Of a DNA stretch of 15,283 nucleotides, positions 14,401 to 15,283 are shown one piece after another. Numbering within the stretch: position 1 is the stretch's first letter; every line of letters starts with the position of its first letter. The stretch is taken from contig JAEDGE010000039.1 in NCBI GenBank assembly GCA_016297675.1, positions 1 through 15,283 of the forward strand, in the 5' to 3' direction. The notes under the pieces were generated by a model. The model was given only the letters and a program-made list of their open reading frames with translations, ran no database searches and was not told where the DNA came from. The translations under genes and the position numbers were made by a program. The DNA comes from Oscillospiraceae bacterium (GTDB lineage: Bacteria; Bacillota; Clostridia; Oscillospirales; Ruminococcaceae).

Positions 14401-15283
14401 ATGCCATTGAGAAGTGATATAAAAAAGGTACTTGTAATTGGTTCTGGTCCGATTATCATCGGACAGGCAGCTGAATTTGACTATGCCGGCACACAGGCAT
14501 GCCGTGCGTTGAAGCAAGAAGGCATTGAAGTCGTTTTGATTAACTCCAACCCTGCAACCATTATGACAGATAAGGCAATGGCTGACAAGGTGTATATTGA
14601 ACCGCTGACACTGGACGTGGTAAAGCGTATCATCCAGATTGAAAAACCAGATAGCTTACTTTCCACGATGGGCGGACAAACTGGTCTGACGCTTTCCATG
14701 CAGTTAGCAGAAGAAGGATTTCTGGAAGCAAACGGTGTAAAGCTGCTGGGAGCCGATCCACTGACCATCCACAAAGCAGAAGACCGACAGGCATTCAAGG
14801 ACACCATGGAGAAAATTCACCAGCCATGCATTCCCTCTAAGGTGGTAGAAACTGTAGAGGATGCCGTAGCATTTGCAAATGAGATTCACTATCCGGTCAT
14901 CGTTCGTCCGGCATTTACGCTCGGCGGAACAGGCGGCGGAATTGCAGATAATGAAGAAATGCTGCGAGACATCTGCAAAAATGGTCTGCGTCTCTCGCCG
15001 ATTACACAAGTGCTGATTGAGAAATGTATCAGCGGTTGGAAGGAAATTGAATTTGAAGTGATTCGTGACCGCAAGGGCAATGTGATTACTGTCTGCTCTA
15101 TGGAAAACTTTGACCCAGTTGGCGTACACACTGGGGATAGCATTGTAATTGCTCCAGCAGTCACGCTGACGGACAGAGAATATCAGATGCTTCGTACTGC
15201 TGCACTGGATATTATTTCCGAACTGAAAGTAGAAGGTGGCTGCAACTGTCAATTTGCTCTGCATCCAACCAGTATGCAGTATG
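14401..15283 (+). CDS. carB: Carbamoyl-phosphate synthase, large subunit (partial, 5' part)
   Basis: The first 294 codons; the frame stays open to the window edge, and full CarB proteins are near 1,060-1,080 residues. It begins MPLRSDIKKVLVIGSGPIII and shows the biotin-carboxylase-like N domain (GQAAEFDYAGTQACRAL, NSNPATIMTD, STMGGQTGLT) and the first ATP-grasp domain. In that domain Arg169 and the glycine-rich RPAFTLGGTGGG (169-180) align with ATP-binding residues of E. coli CarB; later come ISGWKEIEFEV and ENFDPVGVHTGDS. This half makes carboxyphosphate and carbamate from bicarbonate, ATP and ammonia. AAGGAG (14384-14389) is 11 nt before the ATG. No frameshift is visible in the part present. 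Confidence 0.97.
   Translation, partial: MPLRSDIKKVLVIGSGPIIIGQAAEFDYAGTQACRALKQEGIEVVLINSNPATIMTDKAMADKVYIEPLTLDVVKRIIQIEKPDSLLSTMGGQTGLTLSMQLAEEGFLEANGVKLLGADPLTIHKAEDRQAFKDTMEKIHQPCIPSKVVETVEDAVAFANEIHYPVIVRPAFTLGGTGGGIADNEEMLRDICKNGLRLSPITQVLIEKCISGWKEIEFEVIRDRKGNVITVCSMENFDPVGVHTGDSIVIAPAVTLTDREYQMLRTAALDIISELKVEGGCNCQFALHPTSMQY

Noticed and set aside
1..15283. Mobile element, phage, toxin-antitoxin, CRISPR or defence system
   Set aside because: No transposase, integrase, terminal repeats, spaced direct repeats or defence-type domains were seen; all large frames are explained by core metabolism, cell wall or secretion genes.

Overview
The window looks like a chromosomal core region of a low-to-moderate GC Gram-positive bacterium of the Clostridia, most likely the Ruminococcus/Oscillospiraceae group. 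The evidence is: strong AAGGAGG-type ribosome binding sites; near-consensus sigma-A promoters (TTGACA-N17-TATAAT) before almost every transcription unit; a PyrR-type attenuator before the pyrimidine genes; a clostripain-type lipoprotein; and a stand-alone UPF0735 ACT protein paired with homoserine dehydrogenase. The genus is inferred from the character of the proteins, not from a marker gene. No insertion sequence, phage, CRISPR array or integrase was seen.

Layout. (1) 101-2317 (+): secreted or membrane-anchored C11 cysteine peptidase, ending at a shared bidirectional terminator. (2) 4338-2407 (-): a promoter, an unusual leader, a UPF0735 ACT-domain protein and hom, probably one operon for aspartate-family amino acid synthesis. 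(3) 4425-4585 (+): a stand-alone tRNA-Gln(UUG) gene with a perfect promoter and its own terminator. (4) 8257-4635 (-): a three-gene cell-wall operon with overlapping genes, FHA-domain membrane protein, SEDS glycosyltransferase (RodA/FtsW) and class B penicillin-binding protein. The SEDS protein carries an Asn-rich tail built from 20-residue tandem repeats. (5) 9436-8381 (-): cysK with a perfect promoter and a roughly 95-nt leader holding small ORFs. (6) 10185-9460 (-): a YczE-like membrane protein with its own promoter. (7) 10286 to the right edge (+): the pyrimidine operon pyrR-pyrC-pyrF-carA-carB. It is preceded by a promoter, a recognisable PyrR-binding hairpin and an intrinsic terminator; carB runs off the window.

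How the parts work together. CarA/CarB make carbamoyl phosphate, PyrC closes dihydroorotate and PyrF makes UMP. PyrR senses the product and should terminate transcription in the leader when UMP is plentiful. PyrB, PyrD/K and PyrE are not in the visible part. The FHA-SEDS-PBP set pairs a peptidoglycan polymerase with a transpeptidase and a probable phosphothreonine reader. Most genes are ordinary housekeeping genes. The points worth a second look are regulatory leaders (pyr, cysK, ACT-hom), the repeat tail of the SEDS protein, the degenerate ACT-like tail of Hom, and the unassigned C-terminal domain of the C11 lipoprotein. All structures and alignments here were made by eye.
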